A stretch of 12,409 bases of DNA, from positions 1-12,409 of the forward strand of contig DATKKS010000030.1 in NCBI GenBank assembly GCA_035542815.1. The letters run 5' to 3'. A model generated the notes under the pieces. That model was not told the DNA's origin and searched no databases. It worked only from the letters and a program-made list of their open reading frames with translations. Origin of the DNA: JACRLI01 sp035542815. GTDB lineage: Bacteria; Eisenbacteria; RBG-16-71-46; JACRLI01. Positions 6,128 to 12,409 of the stretch are shown in pieces; position 1 is the first letter of the stretch; the number at the start of each line of letters is the position of its first letter. A program made the position numbers and the translations under genes.

Positions 6128-8908
6128 GTGCCGCTGCACCGCCTGGCCGCCGCCATCCTCGCCGCGGGGCTCGCCGCCGCGTGGGTCCCGCCCGCCTCCG
6201 CCCAGGGGGTGTTCGGGCCCAACAAGGTGCTGTACCAGCCGCTCCGCTGGCTGGTGGCCGAATCCCCGCACGTCCGCCTGTACTTCTACCCGGAGGAAGC
6301 CGAGTTGGCCCGCACCACCCTGGTGCTGGCCGAGTCCACCTGCTGCGAGTACGAGCGGCGCCTGGGGCTCACCCTGTCCGAGCCCGTCCCGATGTTCGTG
6401 TTCAGCTCCCACCGCGACTTCGAGTCCAGCCGCATCCTGCCCGACGTGTCGCCGGAGGAGGTGGGCGGGGTGACCGAGCTGATGCGCGGCCGGGTGCTCA
6501 TCCCGCACACCGGCTCGTACGCGCGCCTGGTGCACGTGGTGCGGCACGAGCTGGCGCACGCCTTCATGCTGGACCAGCTGTCGGCCGCGGCCCACCGCAG
6601 CCGGGCGGTGCTGCGCGGGCAGCCGCCGCTGTGGTTCGTGGAGGGCTGGGCCGAGCACCTCTCGGGCGGCTGGACCAGCGAGGACGACATGGTGCTGCGC
6701 ACCGCGGTGCTGGGCGGCTACGCGCAGGAGCTGGACCACCTGTGGCGGGTGGAGGGCAGCTTCCTGATGTACAAGGAGGGCCAGTCGTTCCTGGACACGG
6801 TGGCCGCCCGGGTGGGCGGGACCCGCGCGGTGGCCCGCTTCTTCGAGTACTGGCCGCGCCACCAGGACCTGGCGGAGTGCGCCGACAGCGCCTGGGGGAA
6901 GCCGGTGGAGGACCTGGGGCGGGAGTGGTTCGCCTCGCTCCGGCGGCGCTACTACCCGCTGGTGTCGGAGAGGCACGAGGCCTCGGACTTCGCCCGCGCG
7001 CTGCCGTCCAAGGGCTACGTCAACCTGCGCCCGGCGGTGGTGCCGGGCACCGCCCGCGACTCGCTGCGCCTGGTGTACTTCTCCGACCAGGGCGACTACC
7101 CCGGGGTGTGGCTGTGGCGGCGGCACGGGCTGCAGGCCCGGCAGGACCGGTTGGTGCGCGGCGGCAACCGCCGCAGCTACGAGTCGCTGCACTTCTTCGA
7201 GACCCGCATGGACGTGAGCCGCCGCGGCGAGCTGGCGCTGGTCTCGCGCCAGGGGGCGGGCGACGTGATCCACCTGCTGCGGCTGCCGGGTGGGGAGGAG
7301 GCCGCGGTGCTGTCCCTGCCGGGGCTGGTGTCGCTGAGTTCCCCCGCCTGGTCCCCGGGCGGCGACTCCCTGGTGGTGCGCGGGCAGGACCTGGCCGGCG
7401 AGGCCGACCTGTACCTGGTGGACCGCCGGAGCCGCGCCTGGACCCGCCTCACCCACGATGCCTATGACGACCGCGACCCGGTGTTCGCGCCCGACGGCCG
7501 CACCATCACCTTCAGCTCGGACCGCGGGCCGGACGGCCCGCAGGGCCGCTACCACCTGTTCCAGCTGCGCCCGGACGGAACGGTCACCGGGCTGACCTCC
7601 GGCCTCGGCAGCGAGAGCGAGCCCTCCTGGAGCCCCGATGGCCGGCGGCTGGCGTTCGTCTCCGACCGCTCCGGGGTGCCCGACCTGTGGCTGTACGAGC
7701 CCGGCCGGGGCGTTTCGCCGCTCACCCGGGTGCAGGGCGCCGCGTGGGACCCGTCGTGGGAGGGCGACCGCACCCACCTGGTGTTCAGCCAGTACGCCGA
7801 GGGCAAGTTCCAGATGTTCGAGATGCCGGTGGCCGACTCGGCGCTCGCCTGGACGCCCGAGGCCGGGGCGCTGCCGGCGCGGTGGGAGGCGCCCGAGGCG
7901 TCGCTGGACACGCGCGTGAGCCCGTATCGGCGCCAGTGGGGGCTGGGGATCCTGCAGAGCGCCTTCAACTCCGATCCCGAGGTGGGCGGCTCGGTGGGCC
8001 AGCTGGCGCTGGAGGACATGCTGGGGGAGCAGGAGCTGGCGTTCTTCCTGGGCAGCTCCAGCGAGGGGGTGTCGAATTTCCTCGAGGACCTGGACTTCGG
8101 CGCCACCTACCTCAACCAGTCCCACCGCCTGACGCTGGGGGTGGGGGTGTTCCGGCTGAACGAGATCTACGACACCCGGCTGGACCTGGTGCTCAACGAG
8201 CACCGCGTGGGCGGGCTGCTGCTGGCGAGCTACCCCTTGAGCCGCTTCGACCGGGTGGAGACCAGTCTGGTGTTCCGGCACGCCTCCAACCACCTGTTCG
8301 CGGACGGCGAGTTCGGCAGCGCCGACCTGCTCTCGCACTACCTCACCTTCATCCACGACAACTCGTGGCTCGGGAGCTACGGCCTGACCTCCGGCTGGCT
8401 GCTGGCCCTGTCCGCGGGGCAGACCCGCGACCTGGCCCGGGGCAAGGGCAACTTCTGGAGCTTCCGGGGCGAGGCGCGCCGCTACCAGGAGCTGCTGCCC
8501 GGGCTGGTGTGGGCGTCCCGCGCGCGGGTGGACTGGATCACCGGGCAGGACGCCGAGCCGGCCTCGGCCGGCGGCTTCGCGGACCTGCGGGGGTTCGACC
8601 GGCGGTCCCTGGTGGCCACCCGCATCGCGCTGGCCAACCAGGAGCTGCGCTTCCCGCTGGTCCAGTCCCTGGTCCTGTCGGTGCCGGGGGGCTCGGTGCG
8701 CCTGCCGGACATCATGGGGGCGCTGTTCGTGGACGTCGCCGGCTACGGGGACGACCGCTGGGAGGGTCCGGTGGGCTCGGTGGGGGTGGGCTTCTACGTG
8801 GGTGGCGGCTACTTCCCGGCCGTCCGCCTGGACGTGGCCAAGAAGTACGACATCGGCGGCTGGGACCGCACCCTCACCACCCAGTTCGGGCTGGGGTTCA
8901 ACTTCTGA
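6128..8908 (+). CDS. Exported three-part protein: peptidase MA-like metalloprotease, TolB-like propeller and Omp85-like barrel
   Basis: 926 residues. A Sec signal peptide (1-25) ends ASA before Q26. Residues about 45-280 carry a gluzincin zinc-peptidase pattern: VVRHELAHAF with H140, E141 and H144, then WFVEGWAEH with E172 as probable third ligand, as in peptidase MA proteins. Residues about 300-580 contain TolB/DPP-like blades (SSPAWSPGGDSL, DPVFAPDGRTITFSSDRG, PSWSPDGRRLAFVSDRSG). From about 600 the protein is rich in alternating beta strands, contains LRGFDRRS (820-827, like the Omp85 VRGF loop) followed by ANQELRFPL, and ends GLGFNF with a terminal Phe, the outer-membrane barrel signature. 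No POTRA repeats are seen. The GTG start has AAGGGA nine bases upstream and lies three bases after dapB. It is probably outer-membrane inserted with a periplasmic or surface protease/propeller; substrate unknown. Domain assignment is from motifs only. Confidence 0.88.
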   Translation: MPLHRLAAAILAAGLAAAWVPPASAQGVFGPNKVLYQPLRWLVAESPHVRLYFYPEEAELARTTLVLAESTCCEYERRLGLTLSEPVPMFVFSSHRDFESSRILPDVSPEEVGGVTELMRGRVLIPHTGSYARLVHVVRHELAHAFMLDQLSAAAHRSRAVLRGQPPLWFVEGWAEHLSGGWTSEDDMVLRTAVLGGYAQELDHLWRVEGSFLMYKEGQSFLDTVAARVGGTRAVARFFEYWPRHQDLAECADSAWGKPVEDLGREWFASLRRRYYPLVSERHEASDFARALPSKGYVNLRPAVVPGTARDSLRLVYFSDQGDYPGVWLWRRHGLQARQDRLVRGGNRRSYESLHFFETRMDVSRRGELALVSRQGAGDVIHLLRLPGGEEAAVLSLPGLVSLSSPAWSPGGDSLVVRGQDLAGEADLYLVDRRSRAWTRLTHDAYDDRDPVFAPDGRTITFSSDRGPDGPQGRYHLFQLRPDGTVTGLTSGLGSESEPSWSPDGRRLAFVSDRSGVPDLWLYEPGRGVSPLTRVQGAAWDPSWEGDRTHLVFSQYAEGKFQMFEMPVADSALAWTPEAGALPARWEAPEASLDTRVSPYRRQWGLGILQSAFNSDPEVGGSVGQLALEDMLGEQELAFFLGSSSEGVSNFLEDLDFGATYLNQSHRLTLGVGVFRLNEIYDTRLDLVLNEHRVGGLLLASYPLSRFDRVETSLVFRHASNHLFADGEFGSADLLSHYLTFIHDNSWLGSYGLTSGWLLALSAGQTRDLARGKGNFWSFRGEARRYQELLPGLVWASRARVDWITGQDAEPASAGGFADLRGFDRRSLVATRIALANQELRFPLVQSLVLSVPGGSVRLPDIMGALFVDVAGYGDDRWEGPVGSVGVGFYVGGGYFPAVRLDVAKKYDIGGWDRTLTTQFGLGFNF

Positions 8909-10268
8909 TTCCAGGTCCGCGCCGAGGGCCGAGGCGCGCGCGGCCGGGCGAACCCGGGGCGGGCGCGCCGCGGTCCACCGAGATCCCCAGCGGGTAGCCC
9001 AGGCCCCCCAGGCGGCGCGCCGGCGTGCCCGCGCCGCCAATCTTCCACACCGCGTTGTCCGCCGCGTCCGCCACCCACACATCCTGGTCCGGGTCCGCCT
9101 CCGCGGCCACCGCCACCGGGTCCACCAGCCCGTCCACCCGCCACACGAAGTGTCCGTCGGCGCCGAGGCGGGTCACCGCCCCGGTGCCGCCCCGCGCGGT
9201 GGCCACCCACGCCGAGCCGTCGCCCGGGTCCACGTCCACCGCGGTGGGTCCGGGAATGCCCACCAGGCGGAACACGGTGAGCCCCTCGGCGCTCAGCTTC
9301 ACCACCTGGTCGGCGCCGTAGTCGGCCACCCACACGCCGGGATCGCGGCCCGCCGCGCCGGGGTCCACCGCCAGGCCCTGGGGCAGCGAGAAGCCCGGGC
9401 GGCTCACCACCCGTGTGCCGTCGCCGCGCAGCAGCGTGACCCGCCCGGCGTCGGCCTCCGCCACCCACACGCCGCCCCCACCGTCCCGGGTGGGCGCCAG
9501 TGCCACCGGGCCGGCGAACGAGGTGGCCCGCGCCAGCTCCGCGCCGTCACGCCCCAGGCGCACCACCACCCCCTCGTGGTCGTCGGCCACCCAGCAGCCG
9601 CCGGACACCGGGTCCGCCGCCACCGCGTGCGGGAAGTCCAGCGGGGTGTGCGTGCCCACCACCGTGCCGGAGCTGTCCAGCTCCACCACCGTGCCGCCGA
9701 AGGTGTTCGCCACCCACACCCGCCGCAGCACCGGGTCCCAGGCGATCCCGGCGGGGAAGATGAACCCCTCGAGGTCCAGGCGCACCGCGCGGCCGTCGGG
9801 GGAGAGCAGCACCACGCGGTCGAGCCCCGCGTCCGCCACCCACGGCCGCTCCGGCCCGGGCTGGGCGCCGGCCAGGACCGGCGCGGTGAGGCCCGAGGCG
9901 GTGACCACCCGGGCGCGGTACACGTAGTCCTGGCCCGGCTGCGCGGTGGCGTCCAGGTACTGGCCCAGCGCGAGCGGCGTGTCGGCCAGGAGCGCGAACG
10001 CGGAGTCGGAGGCCAGCGCCCGCTCCAGGCGCACCGGCGGGGCCGTCGCGTACACCAGCGCGTCCCAGGTGAGCGTGACGTCGGCGGAGCCGGCCACCGC
10101 GGTGAAGCCGGTGAGGCGGCCGCCGGTGAGCGGGTTCAGCGGGTCCAGCGGGTTGCTGCGGTCGCGCGAGCCGCAGCCGCCCGCCGCGAGGGCGGCCAGG
10201 CCGGCCGCGCCCAGCAGCGCCGCGCGGGCCAGCTGCAGCCGGCCCCGCGCGCTCCTCACGGGACCCAC
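8898..10268 (-). CDS. Lipoprotein with fibronectin-like domain and NHL/Vgb-like WVA(D/N)-repeat propeller
   Basis: 456 residues, function unknown. The basic N-terminus, hydrophobic stretch (14-30) and AAGGC with C32 indicate a lipoprotein; SRDRSNPLDPLNP follows. Residues about 51-128 look like a fibronectin type III fold (VTLTWDA, DYVYRARVV). Residues about 140-432 hold seven WVA motifs at 143, 185, 226, 268, 313, 354 and 398, spaced 41-45 residues, each followed by a short turn and a VVxL-type strand. This is the pattern of NHL or Vgb-type propellers, which usually bind proteins or ligands; no catalytic residues can be named. The last 24 residues are low-complexity. The GTG start at 10268 has GGTGA at 10280-10276, seven bases away. 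GTG 10259, overlapping the upstream stop as GTGA, is an alternative. The 3' end overlaps the convergent barrel gene by 11 bases. Third gene of the rpsT operon. Confidence 0.85.
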   Translation of the reverse strand: MGPVRSARGRLQLARAALLGAAGLAALAAGGCGSRDRSNPLDPLNPLTGGRLTGFTAVAGSADVTLTWDALVYATAPPVRLERALASDSAFALLADTPLALGQYLDATAQPGQDYVYRARVVTASGLTAPVLAGAQPGPERPWVADAGLDRVVLLSPDGRAVRLDLEGFIFPAGIAWDPVLRRVWVANTFGGTVVELDSSGTVVGTHTPLDFPHAVAADPVSGGCWVADDHEGVVVRLGRDGAELARATSFAGPVALAPTRDGGGGVWVAEADAGRVTLLRGDGTRVVSRPGFSLPQGLAVDPGAAGRDPGVWVADYGADQVVKLSAEGLTVFRLVGIPGPTAVDVDPGDGSAWVATARGGTGAVTRLGADGHFVWRVDGLVDPVAVAAEADPDQDVWVADAADNAVWKIGGAGTPARRLGGLGYPLGISVDRGAPAPGSPGRARLGPRRGPGIRS

Positions 10269-10735
10269 GCCAGCTTCACCCCGGCGCCGCCCGGCAGCGG
10301 CACGAAGCCCACCGCCAGCGCCCCGTGCTCAGGCGTGCGCCAGGCCACCACCAGGGTCGCCCCGGCGGCCGCCTCGCCCACCACCAGCAGCGCCTTGGAC
10401 CAGGTGTCCAGGCGGTGCGCGTCCTGGTAGAAGCGCTCCATCTGCTGCGGATCGGGGCTGGCCAGGTAGTCGTCGTAGCGGCGGTTGGCGGCCGCCAGGA
10501 GCAGCTGGGAGGTCAGCAGCGTGCTCGCCGCCAGGACCGCCCCGGTCACCAGCAGCGGGGCGCGGTGCCGCGCCCAGAAGGAGGTGCTCTCCGAGCGCGG
10601 CGCGGCCTGCGGCAGGCTGCCGAAGGTCAGCGTGTCGGGGGGCTCCGCCCGGGCCGGGCCCGGCCGGGCGGACAGCGTTGTCAGGACCAGGATGGCCAGC
10701 CCGGCGGCGATGCAGGCCCGGCGGGCGGCGCGCAT
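10256..10735 (-). CDS. Small exported or membrane protein of unknown function
   Basis: 159 residues, not recognised with confidence. Residues 1-30 form a probable signal peptide or anchor (basic MRAARR, hydrophobic core 9-21, PARA before E31). Two further hydrophobic segments lie at about 59-83 and 114-132. They are separated by a polar stretch, NRRYDDYLASPDPQQMERFY (84-103), with DAHRLDTWSK after it. The YDDY-like stretch between two helices recalls DUF5683-type small membrane proteins, but that is a weak resemblance. The ATG overlaps the rpsT stop by one base (TGATG), and no convincing ribosome site precedes it, so termination-reinitiation after rpsT is likely. The stop overlaps the next lipoprotein start by 13 bases. 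The signal peptide and the tight coupling on both sides argue that it is a real gene. Confidence 0.72.
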   Translation of the reverse strand: MRAARRACIAAGLAILVLTTLSARPGPARAEPPDTLTFGSLPQAAPRSESTSFWARHRAPLLVTGAVLAASTLLTSQLLLAAANRRYDDYLASPDPQQMERFYQDAHRLDTWSKALLVVGEAAAGATLVVAWRTPEHGALAVGFVPLPGGAGVKLAWVP

Positions 10736-10992
10736 CAGCCGCGTGGCACGATGCGGGCCAGGCGGGACTTGTGCCGGTTGGCGGTGGACTTCTTCACGAA
10801 GCCCTTGCGGACGGCGCGGTCCAGCACCGAGACCGCCCCGCGGCAGGCCTCGGCGGCGCCGGAATCCTTGGCCTGGGCCTTCTCCCGCGCCAACCGCAGG
10901 GTGCCGCGGACGGCGGACAGGGCGGCGCGGTTGCGGACCCGGTCGCGGGCGTTGGTCTTGACGCGGTGCTTGGCGGACTTGTGGTGAGGCAT
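10735..10992 (-). CDS. rpsT: 30S ribosomal protein S20
   Basis: S20 is a primary 16S rRNA-binding protein of the small subunit. The 85-residue, strongly basic, Ala-rich helical product has the family opening MPHHKSAKHRVKTNARDRVRN and the KGFVKKSTANRHKSRLA block (64-80). The start is the ATG at 10992-10990: it gives the usual MPxHKSA N-terminus and has GAGGAG six bases upstream. A TTG two codons earlier (10998) touches the ribosome site and is rejected. It is first in a three-gene operon with two envelope protein genes and diverges from uvrC. The upstream promoter TTGACG-N17-TAGGTT gives a leader of about 40 bases. S20 autoregulates its translation in some bacteria; nothing in this leader shows it. 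Confidence 0.97.
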   Translation of the reverse strand: MPHHKSAKHRVKTNARDRVRNRAALSAVRGTLRLAREKAQAKDSGAAEACRGAVSVLDRAVRKGFVKKSTANRHKSRLARIVPRG

Positions 10993-10998
10993 CGGCAA

Positions 10999-11004
10999 CT
11001 CCTC
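10999..11004 (-). promoter_or_regulatory. Ribosome binding site of rpsT
   Basis: On the minus strand GAGGAG sits six bases before the ATG at 10992. It decides the start: the in-frame TTG at 10998 would abut this site with no spacing. Confidence 0.85.
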
Positions 11005-11037
11005 TTGGGGTGGTAGGTCCAGAACTCCAATCTCAGA

Positions 11038-11066
11038 AACCTATCAGATGCCGCAATGCACGTCAA
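11038..11066 (-). promoter_or_regulatory. Putative sigma-70-type promoter of the rpsT operon
   Basis: Read on the minus strand, a -35 box TTGACG (11066-11061, 5 of 6 to consensus) is followed after exactly 17 bases by TAGGTT (11043-11038, 3 of 6). A TG one base ahead of the hexamer makes an extended -10. Transcription would start near 11031, giving a leader of about 40 bases before rpsT. It sits in the only noticeably less GC-rich stretch of the window. Inferred from sequence alone. Confidence 0.65.
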
Positions 11067-11097
11067 CCCATGGACTTGAGCGGCCCCCCCAAGCCTG

Positions 11098-11127
11098 TTG
11101 TGGGCAGCCCCGGGGGACTGTGATATT
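11098..11127 (+). promoter_or_regulatory. Possible promoter of uvrC
   Basis: TTGTGG (11098-11103) is a poor -35 element (3 of 6). After 18 bases comes GATATT (11122-11127, 4 of 6), preceded by TG one base ahead as in extended -10 promoters. The start would be near 11134, about 28 bases before the uvrC ATG. A shifted reading of the same bases gives TATTGT (11124-11129). Weak support only. Confidence 0.4.
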
Positions 11128-11161
11128 GTGTTGAGTCGGGCCGACTTGGTGAGGTCGCCTT

Positions 11162-12409
11162 ATGTCTTCAGACCGGCTTGCAAGAATCCGCAAAGTGCTG
11201 GCAGGGGTGCCGGCCTCCCCGGGCGTCTACATTATGAGGAATGCCCAGGGGCGGGTGGTCTACGTCGGGAAGGCCAAGCGCCTGGACCACCGGGTGCGCT
11301 CCTATTTCTCCGGCTCCCCCTCGGAACACCCCAAGGTGCGCACCCTGGTTTCCCAGGTGGCCGGCCTGGAGTACATCGTCACCGGTTCCGAGCACGAGGC
11401 GCTGCTGCTGGAGCTGAGCCTGATCCAGGAGCACCGCCCGCACTACAACATCAACCTCAAGGACGACAAGAGCTATCCCCGGGTGAAGGTGAGCGTGCAG
11501 GAAGCCATGCCGCGCCTCTCGCTCACCCGCCGGGTGCTGCCCGACGGGGCGCGCTACTTCGGCCCGTTCACCGACGTGGGCGAGGTCCGCTCCGGGCTCA
11601 AGTTCCTGCGCACCGTGTTCCCGGTGCGCGCCTGCGCCACGCTGCCCAAGCGCGCGTGCCTGGACTTCCACATCGGCCGGTGCGTGGCGCCGTGCGACGG
11701 CCACGCCACGATCGAGGAGCACCGGCGCGTCGTGGAGGATCTGTGCCTGTTCCTGTCCGGGCGGAGCGACGCCCTGGTGCGGGGGCTGCGCCAGGCCATG
11801 GAGGAGGCCTCCGAACGGCGTGACTACGAGGCGGCCGCCCGGACCCGGGATCAGCTGCAGCGGGTGGAGCGGCTGCTGCGCCAGCAGCGCATGGTGAGCC
11901 TGGACAGCCGCGACCAGGATGTGCTGGGGCTGGCCGTGAGTGGCGACCGCGCGGTGGGCGCAGTGCTGGAGGTGCGCGGCGGCCGGGTGCTGGCCAAGCG
12001 TTCGCGCGAGCTGCGGGGGGTGCAGGGGCGTCCGACGGAGGAAGTGTGGGCCGCCTGGATCACCCAGTACTACTCCCGGGTGGAGGCGCTGCCGGGGGAG
12101 GTGGTGGTGCCGGAGGCTCCGGCGGGCCAGGAGCTGCTGCAGGACTACCTGGCGGCGCGCCGGCCGGGGCTGCGGCTGCGGGTGGCCCGGAGGGGCGACC
12201 TGCGGGCGCTGCTGGAGACCGCCCGCCAGAACGCCATCCTGGCGCTGGAGGACTCGCTGCAGGGCGGCGAGAAGGTGCTGCGGGTGGCCGCGCCGCTGTA
12301 CGAGATCCAGCGGGTCCTGGAGCTGGCCTCGCCGCCGCTGCGCATCGAGGCTTTCGATGTCTCCCACATGCATGGGAGTGAAACGGTTGCGTCGCTTGTG
12401 GTTATGTGG
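11162..12409 (+). CDS. uvrC: Excinuclease ABC subunit C (UvrC), N-terminal 416 residues, 3'-truncated by the window edge
   Basis: UvrC makes both incisions around DNA lesions after UvrA/UvrB recognition. The GIY-YIG 3'-incision nuclease occupies about 18-100: GVY (21-23), VVYVGKAK (Y34), R44, Y48, E84 (EALLLEL) and N96 (HYNINLKDDK) match known active-site residues. Four cysteines, C158, C166, C174 and C178, are in the spacing reported to hold an Fe-S cluster in UvrC proteins. The UVR motif for UvrB contact is at about 211-245 (ERRDYEAAARTRDQL). The RNase H-like 5'-incision domain begins near the edge, with the first catalytic Asp D399 in FDVSH. The sequence ends at residue 416 of a usual 600 or more, in frame and without a stop. 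The ATG at 11162 has GAGGT at 11151-11155, six bases upstream. It is divergent from rpsT across 169 bases. Confidence 0.97.
   Translation, partial: MSSDRLARIRKVLAGVPASPGVYIMRNAQGRVVYVGKAKRLDHRVRSYFSGSPSEHPKVRTLVSQVAGLEYIVTGSEHEALLLELSLIQEHRPHYNINLKDDKSYPRVKVSVQEAMPRLSLTRRVLPDGARYFGPFTDVGEVRSGLKFLRTVFPVRACATLPKRACLDFHIGRCVAPCDGHATIEEHRRVVEDLCLFLSGRSDALVRGLRQAMEEASERRDYEAAARTRDQLQRVERLLRQQRMVSLDSRDQDVLGLAVSGDRAVGAVLEVRGGRVLAKRSRELRGVQGRPTEEVWAAWITQYYSRVEALPGEVVVPEAPAGQELLQDYLAARRPGLRLRVARRGDLRALLETARQNAILALEDSLQGGEKVLRVAAPLYEIQRVLELASPPLRIEAFDVSHMHGSETVASLVVMW

Larger units (their letters stand above)
10993..11161. other. Divergent rpsT-uvrC intergenic region
   Basis: This 169-base region is the longest non-coding stretch in the window. 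It holds the rpsT ribosome site and promoter on the minus strand, a weaker uvrC promoter and the GAGGT ribosome site on the plus strand, and a run of seven C at 11084-11090 between them. I see no convincing operator palindrome, small RNA or riboswitch. Confidence 0.6.

Noticed and set aside
4685..9082. A stop-free minus-strand frame of 1465 codons antisense to dapA, dapB and the barrel gene.
   Set aside because: The plus strand carries clear conserved enzymes throughout, and the antisense translation is Arg/Gln/His/Ala-rich low-complexity with no motif. Stop codons are rare in such GC-rich DNA.
8802..10430. A 542-codon plus-strand frame opposite the propeller lipoprotein.
   Set aside because: The minus strand encodes a signal peptide, lipobox and seven regular WVA repeats, while the plus-strand product is His/Arg-rich and repetitive.
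10735..10998. A longer S20 starting at TTG 10998.
   Set aside because: GAGGAG ends directly at that TTG, while the ATG at 10992 has six-base spacing and the normal MPxHKSA start.
11098..11823. A plus-strand frame overlapping the start of uvrC.
   Set aside because: It is a different frame of the same bases; the UvrC frame from 11162 has all GIY-YIG, Cys and UVR motifs.
1..12409. CRISPR array, defence cluster, toxin-antitoxin pair, secondary-metabolite cluster, tRNA or dif site.
   Set aside because: No spaced direct repeats, recognisable effector genes, cloverleaf or dif-like palindrome were seen by reading both strands.

Overview
This is a very GC-rich (roughly 70% or more by eye), gene-dense bacterial chromosome segment. 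I see no mobile element, phage gene, CRISPR array, tRNA or rRNA. The content is housekeeping genes mixed with secreted and lipid-anchored proteins. Signal peptides, lipoboxes and an outer-membrane beta-barrel ending in Phe indicate a didermic (Gram-negative-type) organism. The Big_5/SbsA-type Ig lipoprotein, the TolB-like and NHL-like propellers and the very high GC would fit a high-GC member of the FCB group (Gemmatimonadota, 'Candidatus Eisenbacteria' or relatives). That placement is inference from gene style only.

Left part, + strand, 1-8908: one tightly packed gene train. It holds the 3' part of topA (DNA topoisomerase I with four C-terminal zinc ribbons), a XerC-type tyrosine recombinase, an Ig-like lipoprotein, then dapF, dapA and dapB (diaminopimelate epimerase, dihydrodipicolinate synthase and reductase). 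It ends with a 926-residue exported protein that joins a gluzincin-type metallopeptidase domain, a TolB-like propeller and an Omp85/BamA-like barrel. Apart from a 49-base gap after topA, neighbours overlap by 4-14 bases or lie 3 bases apart, so translational coupling in one operon is likely. The promoter is outside the window on the left.

Right part, - strand, 10992 down to 8898: rpsT (ribosomal protein S20), then a small two-helix membrane or exported protein, then a lipoprotein with a fibronectin-like domain and seven WVA(D/N) propeller repeats. These three also overlap and probably form an operon driven by a good promoter at 11038-11066. Its last gene converges on and overlaps the barrel gene by 11 bases. 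Divergently, uvrC (excinuclease subunit C) starts at 11162 and runs off the right edge inside its second nuclease domain. The 169-base rpsT-uvrC intergenic region is the only clearly less GC-rich stretch and carries both putative promoters.

Together the genes serve DNA topology, repair and segregation (topA, xerC, uvrC), lysine/meso-DAP supply for cell-wall synthesis (dapFAB), translation (rpsT) and the cell envelope (lipoproteins, barrel protease). The most unusual item is the protease-propeller-barrel fusion behind the dap genes. I found no clear evidence of a new defence or mobile system.
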